Assembly: GCA_030430075.1 (NCBI GenBank)
Contig: JAUIGN010000031.1
Span: forward strand, 30,520-94,519
Origin: a bacterium
Lineage (GTDB): Bacteria; Planctomycetota; Planctomycetia; Pirellulales; Pirellulaceae
DNA: 64,000 nucleotides
Direction of reading: 5' to 3'
Shown: one piece after another, positions 1-9,266 of the stretch
How the letters are laid out: each line of letters starts with the position of its first letter
Numbering within the stretch: the first letter of the stretch is position 1
Program-made: the position numbers and the translations under genes
The notes under the pieces: model-generated
The model's input: the letters and a program-made list of their open reading frames with translations, nothing else
The model's database searches: none
Told to the model about the DNA's origin: nothing

Positions 1-1
1 G

Positions 2-754
2 GCCCTGGCCATGGATGTTGTCCGGATGGAGCTCGGCCGGCTTGGCGCGGCTGCCTTGCACATGATGCGCGGTGCCTTCACGTCCGTGACGCGCGGTTCC
101 GCGCGAGAGATTCACGTGATCGAAGCGCTGGACAACAACGTCGATTCCCTCTACGGGGCCATCGTGACCTACCTCGGCGAACTCTCCCAGCAAAGCCTCT
201 CGGATCATCAGTCGAAGCAAGTGCATGACTTCTTGGCTGCGGCCAACTACATCGAAAGCATCGGCGACATGATCGAGACCAACCTGGTGCAGGCGGGGCG
301 GGAACGGTTACGTGCACGGTTGGTGATCAGTAAGACAACGGAGGATGTGCTCGGCGCGCTGAACAAGAAGGTAGCCTGGGCTGTGGAACGGGCAGTTCGC
401 GCCATCGTCGCCGACGATCCGGAGATCGGCCGTGAAGTGGCCGACGCCAAAGAGGAGATCAATCGACTGGCCGGTGAGGCGGAGCGTCACCTGTCACGCC
501 GATTGTCGGCGGACGAGCCGAACCGGTTGGCCATGTTTCGGATGGAATCGGAAATCATGGAGTACCTGCGGAGGATGTATTACTTCGCCAAGCGAATCGC
601 CAAGCTCGTCGTGGTCGACGAGACGACGCCCGCAGAAATCCCCGCGGAGGCTCCTGCCGACACGATGGCCCCCACAGACGATCCGGTGGAAGGCGGCGAG
701 CGGCCAAGAGCTCGAAGCGACCGGGAAACGCGCGGCGGGCGACCGGCCACCTGA
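2..754 (+). CDS. Na/Pi cotransporter family protein, C-terminal PhoU-like part (5' end outside window)
   Basis: The reading frame is open from base 2 and runs into the left edge, so the gene begins outside the window. The visible 250 residues are mostly helical and resemble the PhoU-like helical tail that follows the membrane domain of NptA/YjbB-type sodium-phosphate cotransporters (helices around MRGAFTSV, IESIGDMIETNL and MEYLRRMYYFAKRIAKLV). No membrane segment is visible, as expected if it lies upstream. The last 45 residues are a low-complexity Pro/Glu/Arg tail. The full protein would import phosphate with sodium; a free-standing PhoU is the alternative, but the frame has no good start or ribosome site at the first ATG. 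It is far from the pst operon at 46-50 kb. Confidence 0.65.
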   Translation, partial: ALAMDVVRMELGRLGAAALHMMRGAFTSVTRGSAREIHVIEALDNNVDSLYGAIVTYLGELSQQSLSDHQSKQVHDFLAAANYIESIGDMIETNLVQAGRERLRARLVISKTTEDVLGALNKKVAWAVERAVRAIVADDPEIGREVADAKEEINRLAGEAERHLSRRLSADEPNRLAMFRMESEIMEYLRRMYYFAKRIAKLVVVDETTPAEIPAEAPADTMAPTDDPVEGGERPRARSDRETRGGRPAT

Positions 755-873
755 GGGACGGGTTGAGAACAACGTCCATCAATTCAACGGCACGGACGTG
801 AATACCAACGGCACGAACGAACGAGCGGGACGGCGTTGATGATACCTTCGTACTTCATGGCAAACCGCATTGC

Positions 874-890
874 GCCATGCACGGCATGGC
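874..890. repeat. Palindromic dispersed repeat, variant copy
   Basis: GCCATGC and GCATGGC flank a 3-base loop. It is a diverged member of the palindrome family found at 7524, 24589, 30004, 38257 and 51717, here in the spacer between two convergent genes. Confidence 0.45.
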
Positions 891-968
891 CTGCGGAATG
901 ACGAAGGGACGGCGACGTCGATTCGCCGGTAGCCACCGTCGCCAAGTCCCCGTTCCTGGTGACCGGTG

Positions 969-3941
969 TCACGGGTCGGGAGCGGGTTCGACCTGTCCAG
1001 GGCTTGCCAGGTAAGCCACCAGGTCGCGAACCTGGTCTGACGTGAGTTTCTCCAGCATCCCGGCCGGCATGATGGACAGGGGCGACGTCTTGCGGCTTTG
1101 GATTTCCGTGACCGGGACAACAATCTGCTCGTTGATCGTCTGCACGGTGACCGCCTGGTCATTCTCGGCGACTACCTGCCCCGTGATGACGCGGCCTGCC
1201 GTGGTGGCGATGATCTGCATGCGGTAGGCTTTCGCCACAGCAGCGCTGGGGTCGATCAGGTTCTCGAGCACATACGTCAGGTTCGTCCGCTGGGAGCCGG
1301 TAAGGTCGGGTCCGATGCGCTGGCCTGCGTCGAACAAGCGGTGGCAACTGGCGCACGTCTTCTGAAAGATCGCTCGACCGGCCGACAGATCGGCCGCATC
1401 CAGTTCCTCCGGCGTCAACTGCTGCTTGTACTTGGTAATCTGCCTGGCTTTGTCCACCGGCGTTGCGCGAACCTGGCCCCAGATCCGTTGCAGCCGAGCG
1501 GCCAGGTGGGGATCGCCCAAGCGGTGAATCTGGCGGGCCGTGTAGGCCGTCAATTCGTTGGCGGCGATCTGCTCCGCCTCCAGCGCGTCGAGCAGCGCGG
1601 CGGCCCAGGCGGGGCGGGCGGCCAAGGTGTTGAGCGCGTCCTGCCGCGTGGCCGCATCGAATTCAGGATAGTGCCGCAAAATGGTGCGGGCCGTTCCCGG
1701 TTGCGAAATCTCGGCCAGGCCCCGGATCGCCGGACCACGCGCCACGGGATCGGCCACGAGCTGCACGAGCATCGGACCCAGCCCGGTGTCACGTTTGGCG
1801 ACCAATGCTGAAATGGCCCGCTGGCGGTCCGCGGCGTTTGCCGAACGGTCTGTCGCCTGGTCGCGAAGCGTCTGTAAGGCGACCGGGTCGTCAAAGACGA
1901 GGGCCAGCCGCAAAGCACTCGCGCGCACTTCCTCCAGCGGGCTCTCCTGGAGCTGGCGATACGCCGTGGTCCACCCGTCGGGGAGTCGCACGGTCCGCTG
2001 GCCGGCCAGTCCTTCCTCCATCCCTGCCAGCAGCTCGCGCCGTAAATGTGCGTCGCCCCGCAGCAGCATCGCCGCCCACAGAGACCGTCCCCTGTCCGGG
2101 TCCGAGCAGGACGCAATGCGACGCGCAATGTGACGTTGGACCAGCGGGATGCGGGCGGTCGCCGCGAGTTGGACAAAGCGTTCCAGATCCTGCTCAACCA
2201 GCGGCTCGATCGCATACCAGTTCATCAAGGGCAAATTCTGGTCGTCCGCATCCTCGGCGTGGGAGACAAGGCCCGCGGCGATCTTCCACCGCCGCGCCAA
2301 AGGAAGACGTTGCAGGCCGCTTGCCAGCTTCAAGCGAACCAGGGCCGAGCGGTCGTGACGCGACATCTGCTCGAACCGTGCCAGAACATCCGTCGCCGGG
2401 GCCTGGTTCTCGCACAGCAAACGGACGGCCCACCCCCGCACGTATTCGCTGTCATCGTTCAGCAGTCGCTGCAACTGCCTTGCGTCCAGGCCGCCTGTCA
2501 CGTGGAGGGCCCACAGTGCCCGCAGTTGTCGTGTCACGTCCGCCGGCTGATTGAGCATCGTCTGCAGGGCTTGCCTCGCGGCCGACATGTCCTGGCCGGA
2601 CGCCCATCGCTCCTGCAGCAAGCGGCGGGCGTGGCGAACGTACCAGTCGTTGCGATGAAGTTGTCGTTGGACGAGCTCCAGGTCGGAAAGCTGCGCGAGA
2701 TTGCCCAGGGCAGGTTGGGGGCGGCCATAGGAAACCTTGTAGATGCGCCCGGTCTGCCGCTGCGTGTTCCGCACGCTGTGGCATTCTCCCGTATCGGACC
2801 AATCGATCAGAAAAACGCCTCCGTCAGGTCCGTACTGAACCGTGACTCCCATGAACCAGGGGTCCTGCGACCGCAGCAGATCGCGCCCGTGGGCTGCCTC
2901 GTATCCTGATCCGGCGCGGCGAAGAAGATCATTGTTCAGTCGCCGGCCGTGAATGTTGTGCATAAAGACCGTGTTGCGGTAGCGGTCCGGCCAGTTGTCG
3001 CCCAGGTAGACCATCGTGCCGCAATGGGCGTGGCCGCCGCCGAGTGCGTCTTCTTCCTGCGTGCCCAACCCGTCCCGCACATTCGATTTTCCCGTGTAGT
3101 GGAGATGGTCTGCGATCGTCTCTATCCGGGCGAACGCGTATTGGCTCGACCTCCGATTGCGCCACGGTTCATAGTGGGCGCCTTGGATGACATGGAACAG
3201 GTGCGGATTGACACAATTGCACACGAAGCCTTCGCCGAAATCATCAAAATCGATGCCCCAGGGGTTGGTCGTGCCGTCGGCAAACGGTTCCCAAACGTGG
3301 CGCACCGGATGATAGCGATAGACCCCTCCGTCGAAGCGGACCCGCTGGTCGTCGGGTGTACCGGGTGGACCGAGGAGCGACCAGTTGGTTCGACCGTGCG
3401 TACCGTACAGCCAGCCGTCCGGTCCCCAGGCGAATCCATTGGCCAGGTTGTGCGCGTTGGCATGATTGCCGAAGCCGTCCAGCAAGACCTGCGGCGGGCC
3501 GTCGGGCTGATCGTCGCCGTTCCGGTCCGGGATAAAGTACAAGTTGGGTGGCGACATGACCCAGGCGCCCCCGAACCCGACCTCGATACCGGTCACGTAG
3601 TTAAGTTGATCGTAGAAGACCTTGCGGTCGTCGAACCGCCCGTCGCCGTCACGATCTGCGAAGATCACGATCCGGTCGCCGCTGCCCGTTCCATGATGGG
3701 GATAGTTGTAAGCTTCCGCGACCCAGAGACGACCCCGGTCATCGATGCAGAATCCGATCGGCTGTTTGACGTCCGGTTCACCGGCGAACAGGGAAACGTG
3801 AAACCCGTCGGGCACGATCATCGTGCGGGCCGCTTCTTCCGGAGGAAGCGGCCGATCGGCATCCTCGCCCTGGCAGGCAAGTCTTGGCAGGAGCAGGCAG
3901 ACAAGCGTCGCGATGACGGTCGGGGGGACGGTGCGTATCAC
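969..3941 (-). CDS. PVC-type membrane-bound dehydrogenase-like protein with HEAT repeats and C-terminal cytochrome c
   Basis: A 990-residue exported protein. Residues 1-25 form a signal peptide (hydrophobic VIATLVCLLLPRLA). About 30-400 is the beta-propeller typical of planctomycete PVC dehydrogenase-like proteins, with DRDGDGRFDD, NLYFIPDRNGD and the GGGHAHCGTMVYLGD stretch. About 400-830 consists of HEAT-like helical pairs. A single haem-binding motif CASCH lies at 863-867, followed by the usual TGQVVAEND and LPSIMP-like region (here SPLSIMPAGMLEKL) near the end. The GTG start at 3941 was chosen because GAGCGAGGA lies just upstream and because any longer reading would overlap the STAS gene. 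The family is known from planctomycete genomes as periplasmic electron-transfer or sugar-dehydrogenase-like proteins; substrate unknown. It lies 47 bp downstream of the STAS gene on the same strand. Confidence 0.85.
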   Translation of the reverse strand: MIRTVPPTVIATLVCLLLPRLACQGEDADRPLPPEEAARTMIVPDGFHVSLFAGEPDVKQPIGFCIDDRGRLWVAEAYNYPHHGTGSGDRIVIFADRDGDGRFDDRKVFYDQLNYVTGIEVGFGGAWVMSPPNLYFIPDRNGDDQPDGPPQVLLDGFGNHANAHNLANGFAWGPDGWLYGTHGRTNWSLLGPPGTPDDQRVRFDGGVYRYHPVRHVWEPFADGTTNPWGIDFDDFGEGFVCNCVNPHLFHVIQGAHYEPWRNRRSSQYAFARIETIADHLHYTGKSNVRDGLGTQEEDALGGGHAHCGTMVYLGDNWPDRYRNTVFMHNIHGRRLNNDLLRRAGSGYEAAHGRDLLRSQDPWFMGVTVQYGPDGGVFLIDWSDTGECHSVRNTQRQTGRIYKVSYGRPQPALGNLAQLSDLELVQRQLHRNDWYVRHARRLLQERWASGQDMSAARQALQTMLNQPADVTRQLRALWALHVTGGLDARQLQRLLNDDSEYVRGWAVRLLCENQAPATDVLARFEQMSRHDRSALVRLKLASGLQRLPLARRWKIAAGLVSHAEDADDQNLPLMNWYAIEPLVEQDLERFVQLAATARIPLVQRHIARRIASCSDPDRGRSLWAAMLLRGDAHLRRELLAGMEEGLAGQRTVRLPDGWTTAYRQLQESPLEEVRASALRLALVFDDPVALQTLRDQATDRSANAADRQRAISALVAKRDTGLGPMLVQLVADPVARGPAIRGLAEISQPGTARTILRHYPEFDAATRQDALNTLAARPAWAAALLDALEAEQIAANELTAYTARQIHRLGDPHLAARLQRIWGQVRATPVDKARQITKYKQQLTPEELDAADLSAGRAIFQKTCASCHRLFDAGQRIGPDLTGSQRTNLTYVLENLIDPSAAVAKAYRMQIIATTAGRVITGQVVAENDQAVTVQTINEQIVVPVTEIQSRKTSPLSIMPAGMLEKLTSDQVRDLVAYLASPGQVEPAPDP

Positions 3942-3988
3942 AAACGTTATTCCTCGCTCGTTCGCCGAGGGTACCAGGTCCTGCTTCG

Positions 3989-4342
3989 TTAAACTTCTTG
4001 GGCGGCGGCGACCAGGGCGGCAAGGTCCCCTTCGCGAACATCGAACAGTTCTTCCAGCCGAGTCGTTTCCAGGATCAACCGCACTTCGCCGGTGATATTG
4101 AAGAGTCGGATCTCGATCCCTCGATGTTTGAGTTCGACCATTACGCCCAGCATGTCGCTGGGCAATCCCGTGATCTCGGCGAGGTCGAAGATCAGGATCT
4201 TGGTGCCGTACTTTTCGATGATGTTGTCGAGGTGTGTGGCCGCGTCCCCGATAAACGACTGGCGGCCGAGGAAGCCTTTGTCGTCGAACGTGACGATCGC
4301 CAGTTCGCCTTTGGTGTAGATCTTCAGTCCGTGCAATTCCAT
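3989..4342 (-). CDS. STAS-domain protein (anti-sigma factor antagonist-like)
   Basis: A 117-residue protein almost entirely one STAS domain: a beta strand LAIVTFDDKGFLG, then LIFDLAEITGLPSDMLGVMVEL where the phosphorylatable Ser of SpoIIAA-type proteins sits (here the S of GLPSDMLG), then IEIRLFNITGEVRLILE. The start at 4342 has a strong AGGAGGA ribosome site. Family members bind anti-sigma kinases or act in stressosome-like switches. No kinase or phosphatase partner is adjacent; the nearest genes are the C39-like peptidase upstream and the PVC cytochrome downstream, all on the minus strand. The partner is unknown. Confidence 0.8.
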   Translation of the reverse strand: MELHGLKIYTKGELAIVTFDDKGFLGRQSFIGDAATHLDNIIEKYGTKILIFDLAEITGLPSDMLGVMVELKHRGIEIRLFNITGEVRLILETTRLEELFDVREGDLAALVAAAQEV

Positions 4343-4430
4343 AGCGCGTCCTCCTGTTGTCCGTTCCGGTAAGCAGGCATCGCGACAATATACTCCACAT
4401 ACTCCATACTCCACCCGCCGCATCCGCCCC

Positions 4431-6041
4431 TCAGAACCGCAACTCCAACACGAATTCCGTCCAGGCCTCCTGGAAGGCCTGCATGTCGTCGGTCTCCAAC
4501 ACCCGTTGTAACGTCTGGTAGCCGGTGGGATCCTTGTCCGCATTGCGTCGGAACTCATGAAAGTACTTTACCAACAGCCCTTTCTGCTGCAGGTAGTAAC
4601 ACAGATAGCGGGCTTGGGCGTAGTTGGTCCCGGGGTCCTCGCGGTAGAACTCGCGGGTGGTTGTCGAGCAGAGTTCTTCGAAGGAGGGCATCTCGTACTC
4701 GTCGTCCTGGAGGGCTTCGTGGAGACCGCGCAGGCGCCAGTTTGTCAGCCCCCAGATGCGGCCGTTGTTGTCCTGGCATTGTTCGTACAGGGAGCCCATC
4801 CCTTCGTTGAGCCAGGATGGGCAGTTGGGAAAGTTGGCGGCCATGAACGGGTGCACGATTTCGTGGACCAGGGTTCCGCCGCCCGTGTCGATGTTCATCA
4901 CCAGCACGCGCTGCGTCGGTGAGTAGTAGCCGAAGGGTGTGTGTGGACGTGAGCCGAAAATGTCGTACAGGTTCTGGCGGTAGCTTTGCTTGTCCTTGAA
5001 CAACCAGATCGTGATCACGTGATCGGGGTCTTGGCTGAAGTAGTCTCGCTTGAGCCGGTCCACCGCCCACTGGATGGTCCCTTGCGAATGACGTTCGACG
5101 GTCGCCAGCGAGTCATCGCCGACGACGACGAACGGCCGTTGCAGGACGATCTGGAAGTCACTCACCGTTCGCGGCTCGAGTTGCCGCGCCTTGTATTCTT
5201 TTTCTTCCGCCAGCGCCGCCTTGACCTTTTCCCGTTCCTCCTTGATTTCCGCATCCCGCTTCGCCTTCAGCCGTTGCTGCTTTGTCTTGAGTGACCGCAG
5301 GTCGGACTTCAGGGTCATGATATGTTGTGCGAAATCGGCGTTCGTCAAACCGCGCCCGGGTGTCCGGTTCGTAATGTGCCTCGGCTCCAACCGGAAGCGA
5401 ATCACGGTCCAGCGCTGCGGGTCGTACTTGAGCGGCCACAACTTCATCAGCATCTCGCGCTTCATCCGCCGGTAGGCGCCCCGCGCGACCGCCGGCTCGT
5501 GAAACATCAGTTCGTCCGTCTTCGCGTCGTAACCGAGGAACAGGCGGAAGTGCTCCGTGGTGCCGGGCTGCTCGTCATAGTGCATGCAGAGAATCGAGGG
5601 GACGCCGGCCATCAAGTCGCGGTGCAGGTCGTGGAAAAGGGCGGCAAGTTGGCGGTCGGCGTCACGCGAAGAGACTTCGAACCAGGTCGAGCCGATCTGA
5701 AATCCGACGCGCTGCAAGGCCACGGCCAGCTCGCGCGTGTAGCAGCCGCGTCCTTCCAGCGGACTCAGGCCGGACTGGTTGAAGACGAAATCCTGGTCCA
5801 GGGTTCGTCCCAGTTTCCGCAGAAACATCTCGGCACACGCTTCGCCACAAAAATCCGGCTTCTGACGAACGTGGGGCACGTCCTTGATCAGAACGCTCTG
5901 GTAGGCGGACTCGGCGGCAACCGCAGGCGCCCAGCCGACAGCCGACCCGCAGACGAGCCACCATCCGACGAGACGGCAGAAGCGAGCCCGCAGGGCGGGA
6001 CGCCGGGCGCAAGAAACGACACACGAACTTCGCAAATCCAT
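4431..6041 (-). CDS. Secreted double peptidase: N-terminal C39-like domain plus C-terminal gluzincin-like HExxH domain
   Basis: A 536-residue protein. Residues 1-43 look like a long signal peptide (Arg-rich, then LVGWWLVCGSAVGWAPAVAA). About 50-235 resembles a peptidase C39 or papain-like fold: Gln60 and Cys65 in Q-KPDF-CGEAC, and a candidate His near FRLFLGYD. About 250-300 is a charged coiled coil (KTKQQRLKAKRDAEIKEE). The C-terminal part has the zinc motif HEIVH at 393-397 and the downstream WLNEG at 410-414 supplying the third ligand Glu, as in gluzincin metallopeptidases. ATG at 6041 was chosen because the signal peptide follows directly. Whether both centres are active is inferred from motifs only. 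Substrate unknown. Confidence 0.7.
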   Translation of the reverse strand: MDLRSSCVVSCARRPALRARFCRLVGWWLVCGSAVGWAPAVAAESAYQSVLIKDVPHVRQKPDFCGEACAEMFLRKLGRTLDQDFVFNQSGLSPLEGRGCYTRELAVALQRVGFQIGSTWFEVSSRDADRQLAALFHDLHRDLMAGVPSILCMHYDEQPGTTEHFRLFLGYDAKTDELMFHEPAVARGAYRRMKREMLMKLWPLKYDPQRWTVIRFRLEPRHITNRTPGRGLTNADFAQHIMTLKSDLRSLKTKQQRLKAKRDAEIKEEREKVKAALAEEKEYKARQLEPRTVSDFQIVLQRPFVVVGDDSLATVERHSQGTIQWAVDRLKRDYFSQDPDHVITIWLFKDKQSYRQNLYDIFGSRPHTPFGYYSPTQRVLVMNIDTGGGTLVHEIVHPFMAANFPNCPSWLNEGMGSLYEQCQDNNGRIWGLTNWRLRGLHEALQDDEYEMPSFEELCSTTTREFYREDPGTNYAQARYLCYYLQQKGLLVKYFHEFRRNADKDPTGYQTLQRVLETDDMQAFQEAWTEFVLELRF

Positions 6042-6351
6042 CGATTGTGGGATCCTGCTATGCGGGGTTGGCAACCGCCGCCGGCCTGATGGGCGACGCC
6101 TGACGTATAGTATACAACGGGCCCGCTGCCCGGGTGGACAACGGGGCTCGGGCACGGGGCTCGGTCACGTGCGCCGGCCGAGCCGATTGGCCGAATGTTT
6201 GCCAAGCCGGAGTGGAGAATGCACAATCGTGGCTGGCGGGCGAGACGCAGCTTACGAGGCGTCTTGACCGCTGGAAATTGCGAGGTCGACATTGTCCGTG
6301 AACCCTGGTCGCCCCGTTTGCATTCGGCGACTTCAAGAAAGAAAGATTGGG
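6042..6351. promoter_or_regulatory. Divergent intergenic region between the double peptidase and the lactonase-like gene
   Basis: This 310-bp spacer separates two divergently read genes and must hold both promoters. On the minus strand a TATACT hexamer (6107-6112) is a candidate -10 box, but no matching -35 hexamer lies at normal distance. Nothing else was recognised. Confidence 0.35.
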
Positions 6352-7479
6352 ATGATGAAACGCACGTCCGTCGGAATGCTCCTGTTCGCCTTGGTTTCGT
6401 GTGCGGTCGATCGAGCGGTGGCTGCCCAGTTGCTCTACCTGGCATCGACGAAAGGCAAGACGATCGTGGCCTATGATGTTGACGACACGTCCGGAAAGTT
6501 GACCCGCCGGTTTGCCGTCGAGCTGCCCGGCAACGGTGGCCCGATGGCGTTCTCTCCGGACGGCTCCGTCGTGTACGCCGCCGTCACCGGCCTGGAAGGC
6601 GGGAAGGCGGGTGTGGTCACCTTGCGCCGCAATGCGGACGGTGCCTTGAAGGTCCTGGCAACGGCCGAAATCAAGAGTCGAGCTCCCTACATTCGTGTCG
6701 ACAAGACCGGCCGCACGTTGCTGGCCGCGCATTACGGAGCCGGTGATGTGACGAGCTATCGGATTCGCGAGGGAATTTGTACCGACGAAATGCTCGACCA
6801 TGTGGTGACGGAACGAACGGCCCATTGTATTGAATTGGATCCGTCCGGAGCATTCGCGTTCGTCCCCCATACGTCGCCCAACAAGGTGTACCAGTTCAAG
6901 TTGAACGCGTCGACCGGCAAGCTGACGCCCAACACGCCGCCGTTTGTGAAGGGGCCGGAAGAGGGGCATCAGTACCATCAGCCCCGTCACTATGTCCATC
7001 ATCCACGATTGCCGTTGGGGTACACGTCAAACGAACGAGGCGGCGGCATTACGGCCTGGAAGTTCGATCCGGCCAGCGGCACGTTGACCGAACTGCAGAC
7101 CCTTTGCACGTTGCCGCCCGGTTACTCCGGCGAGAGCGCCGCGGCCGATATCAAGATCACCCGGGATGGCCGGTTTGCCTATGTGTCGAATCGTGATATC
7201 ACCAAACGCGCTGACGGCGAACCACACCGCGATTCACTGGCCGCCGTGCGGCTTGATCCCCGCACGGGGCGCATGCAGATCGTCGGGCACTATCCGACCA
7301 CCTATTACCCGCGCACCATGTGCCTCGACCTGACCGGCAATTTTCTGTTCGCTGCCGGGCAGCAATCGGACACCTTGATCGCGTATCGGGTCGACCGCAA
7401 AACGGGTGAGTTGCAGCAGCTTGCTGAATACGCGACCGACGAAGTGCCGATCTGGGCGATGTGCGGCGCGGTCGAATAG
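6352..7479 (+). CDS. Lactonase family protein (6-phosphogluconolactonase-like beta-propeller), exported
   Basis: A 375-residue protein with signal peptide (MMKRTSVGMLLFALVSCAVDR...) and a seven-bladed propeller of the Pgl/lactonase type: repeated blades such as KTIVAYDVDDTSGKL, GGPMAFSPDGSVVYAA, HPRLPLGYTSNERGGGI and GRFAYVSNR. The family hydrolyses lactones in the cytosol when it is true Pgl; this member is exported, so the substrate is likely another lactone or the protein is a structural propeller. Start chosen at the first of two adjacent ATGs, after a purine-rich AAGAAAGAAAG. Single gene between divergent and convergent neighbours. Confidence 0.8.
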   Translation: MMKRTSVGMLLFALVSCAVDRAVAAQLLYLASTKGKTIVAYDVDDTSGKLTRRFAVELPGNGGPMAFSPDGSVVYAAVTGLEGGKAGVVTLRRNADGALKVLATAEIKSRAPYIRVDKTGRTLLAAHYGAGDVTSYRIREGICTDEMLDHVVTERTAHCIELDPSGAFAFVPHTSPNKVYQFKLNASTGKLTPNTPPFVKGPEEGHQYHQPRHYVHHPRLPLGYTSNERGGGITAWKFDPASGTLTELQTLCTLPPGYSGESAAADIKITRDGRFAYVSNRDITKRADGEPHRDSLAAVRLDPRTGRMQIVGHYPTTYYPRTMCLDLTGNFLFAAGQQSDTLIAYRVDRKTGELQQLAEYATDEVPIWAMCGAVE

Positions 7480-7523
7480 GCGACAACGGCGGCGCGTTCG
7501 TGCAGCGTGTCGGGCCGCCTTGC

Positions 7524-7584
7524 GTCATGCTGAGCATGACCGACGGAAGTGTCCGAACATCGGGTAGGGCATGCTGTGCATGCC
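7524..7584. repeat. Pair of palindromic dispersed repeats (REP/BIME-like)
   Basis: Two 17-bp palindromes: GTCATGC-TGA-GCATGAC (7524-7540) and GGCATGC-TGT-GCATGCC (7568-7584), 27 bp apart, in the spacer between convergent genes (lactonase-like and sulfatase 1). Related pairs are at 30004-30074 and 38257-38331. Confidence 0.7.
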
Positions 7585-7621
7585 GAAACGGACTCAACGA
7601 GCAATTGATGGCGATCTGTGT

Positions 7622-9049
7622 CTAGGGAGCCAGTGGATCACCGTAGGTCCGTTGGAGTTCGGCAAGCTGCCCGCGGAGGGCCTGGAGGGTTGCGCCGTGG
7701 GCCGGTTCGTTCACCAGGTCGTGGAGCTCGTGGGGATCGGAATCCAGGTCGAAGAGTTGCCAGCGGTCGATCTTGGGATAGTGAATCAGCTTCCAGCGAT
7801 CGGTCCGGATCATGCGCTGTAGATCGCGGAAGTAGCAGAAGACGCGGTCGTGTATGGCGTTTTGTTGGCCGCGGATCACGGACGCGAAACTGGTCCCCTG
7901 GACGGTCGCCGGTGGCTGAATGCCGACCAGTTCGCACGTGGTGGGGTAAAGTTCGCGGAGGTAGACCGGGGCCGTTTGCCGCCCACCGCGCGGAATGCCC
8001 GGACCGGCGAAAATAAGTGGAACGCCGATCGTGTGCTCGTACATGTTCTGCTTGCCCCGGATCCCGTGGCTTCCGGTCCCCAAGCCGTGGTCGCTGGAGA
8101 AGATGACGAGCGTGTTCTCAAGCTGGCCGGTCGCCTGCAAGGCGTCCATGATGCGCCCGATCTGCGCGTCCATGTGTGAAATCACGGCGTAGTACATTCG
8201 CAACACGTCGCGGACCATGCCGGGCGTCCGGGGGAAGGGCAGCAACCGCTCGTCGCGACCGCGCAAGTTGCCGTGATCGAAGGGGTGTTCGGGAAGGAAA
8301 TTCGGCGGCAGCGGGATTTGATCGACAGCATACCGATCCTCGTAGCCGGGGGGCATGATCAACGGGTCGTGGGGGGCGGTGAACGAGACATGCAAGAACC
8401 AGGGACGGTCCGTGGGTCGCTCAATGGCGGCGATTGCCGCGTCGGCGAATCGGGCGCTAATGTCTGCCGTCAGTCCGACACCCCGTTCCGGGAAGAGATC
8501 GCCGGCGTCGTTCTGGAAGACCCAGCCCCGGTAGCCCGTGATCGGGCTCCCTTTCCAATCGGTCTGGTCTTTCCAGAACTTGCCCCCGCCACCTCGGAAC
8601 AGGCCGACCGTGTCGGTGAATCCGCGTTGCCGGGGTCGACCGTCGTTGTGCCATTTTCCTACGTACGTGGTGGTGTACCCGGCGGCCTGCATGGCGGCCG
8701 GCCAGAGAACCAGGTTGGGGTCGAGCTTCCCGCCGAAGTCGACGACGCCGCTCCGAAACCCGCTGCAACCCGACAGTATTTCACCTCGACTTGGCGTGCA
8801 AATCGGGTTTGCGCAGACGGCCCGAGTAAACGTGGTGCCCCGCGCTGCCAACGCATCCAGATGCGGGGTCTGGATGACAGGATTTCCCAGCGCGGCGATG
8901 GTGTCGGGACGTTGGTCGTCGCTGAGCAGGAACAACACATTGGGACGCTCCACGGCCGGCGCGGGCACGGCGGCCAGGGCCAATCCGAAAACGGCCGCAG
9001 CAAGTACCCAGGGAAAAATCAATGTCCGGCGGAAATCGTGTCGGCGCAT
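7622..9049 (-). CDS. Secreted type I sulfatase (sulfatase 1)
   Basis: A 475-residue arylsulfatase-family protein with signal peptide (LIFPWVLAAAVFGLALAA). N-terminal metal site NVLFLLSDDQRPD, then the formylglycine signature CTPSRGEILSG, whose Cys is oxidised by a formylglycine-generating enzyme (not in this window), GKWHNDG and the second metal region IFSSDHGLGTGSHG. It hydrolyses sulfate esters, probably on polysaccharides, in the periplasm or outside; exact substrate cannot be told. Start at 9049 is backed by an AAAGG site just upstream and by the signal peptide; an upstream in-frame extension lacks both. Divergent from the EF-hand gene. Confidence 0.9.
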   Translation of the reverse strand: MRRHDFRRTLIFPWVLAAAVFGLALAAVPAPAVERPNVLFLLSDDQRPDTIAALGNPVIQTPHLDALAARGTTFTRAVCANPICTPSRGEILSGCSGFRSGVVDFGGKLDPNLVLWPAAMQAAGYTTTYVGKWHNDGRPRQRGFTDTVGLFRGGGGKFWKDQTDWKGSPITGYRGWVFQNDAGDLFPERGVGLTADISARFADAAIAAIERPTDRPWFLHVSFTAPHDPLIMPPGYEDRYAVDQIPLPPNFLPEHPFDHGNLRGRDERLLPFPRTPGMVRDVLRMYYAVISHMDAQIGRIMDALQATGQLENTLVIFSSDHGLGTGSHGIRGKQNMYEHTIGVPLIFAGPGIPRGGRQTAPVYLRELYPTTCELVGIQPPATVQGTSFASVIRGQQNAIHDRVFCYFRDLQRMIRTDRWKLIHYPKIDRWQLFDLDSDPHELHDLVNEPAHGATLQALRGQLAELQRTYGDPLAP

Positions 9050-9266
9050 CGTCTGCCTTTCGTTGTGCGGGAAAACCGGTCTGCGGCGCGGTTTGCCGCA
9101 GGTGCCCCGATTATGGAGCATTTCTTCGGTCACCGAAACATTCTTCCGCGGCCAGTGTTAGTCTATGCATGGTCCCGCTGAGGATGGCTCGGCCGGTACG
9201 ACGCGTGCTGGTGGAGACCACACACACGGCGAGTTTGACGTTCGTACATTCATGGGAGTAAATCGG

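Noticed and set aside
3942..4400. N-terminal extension of the PVC cytochrome protein across the STAS gene
   Set aside because: It would overlap a well-supported STAS gene in another frame and put the signal peptide in mid-protein; a GTG with ribosome site at 3941 fits better.
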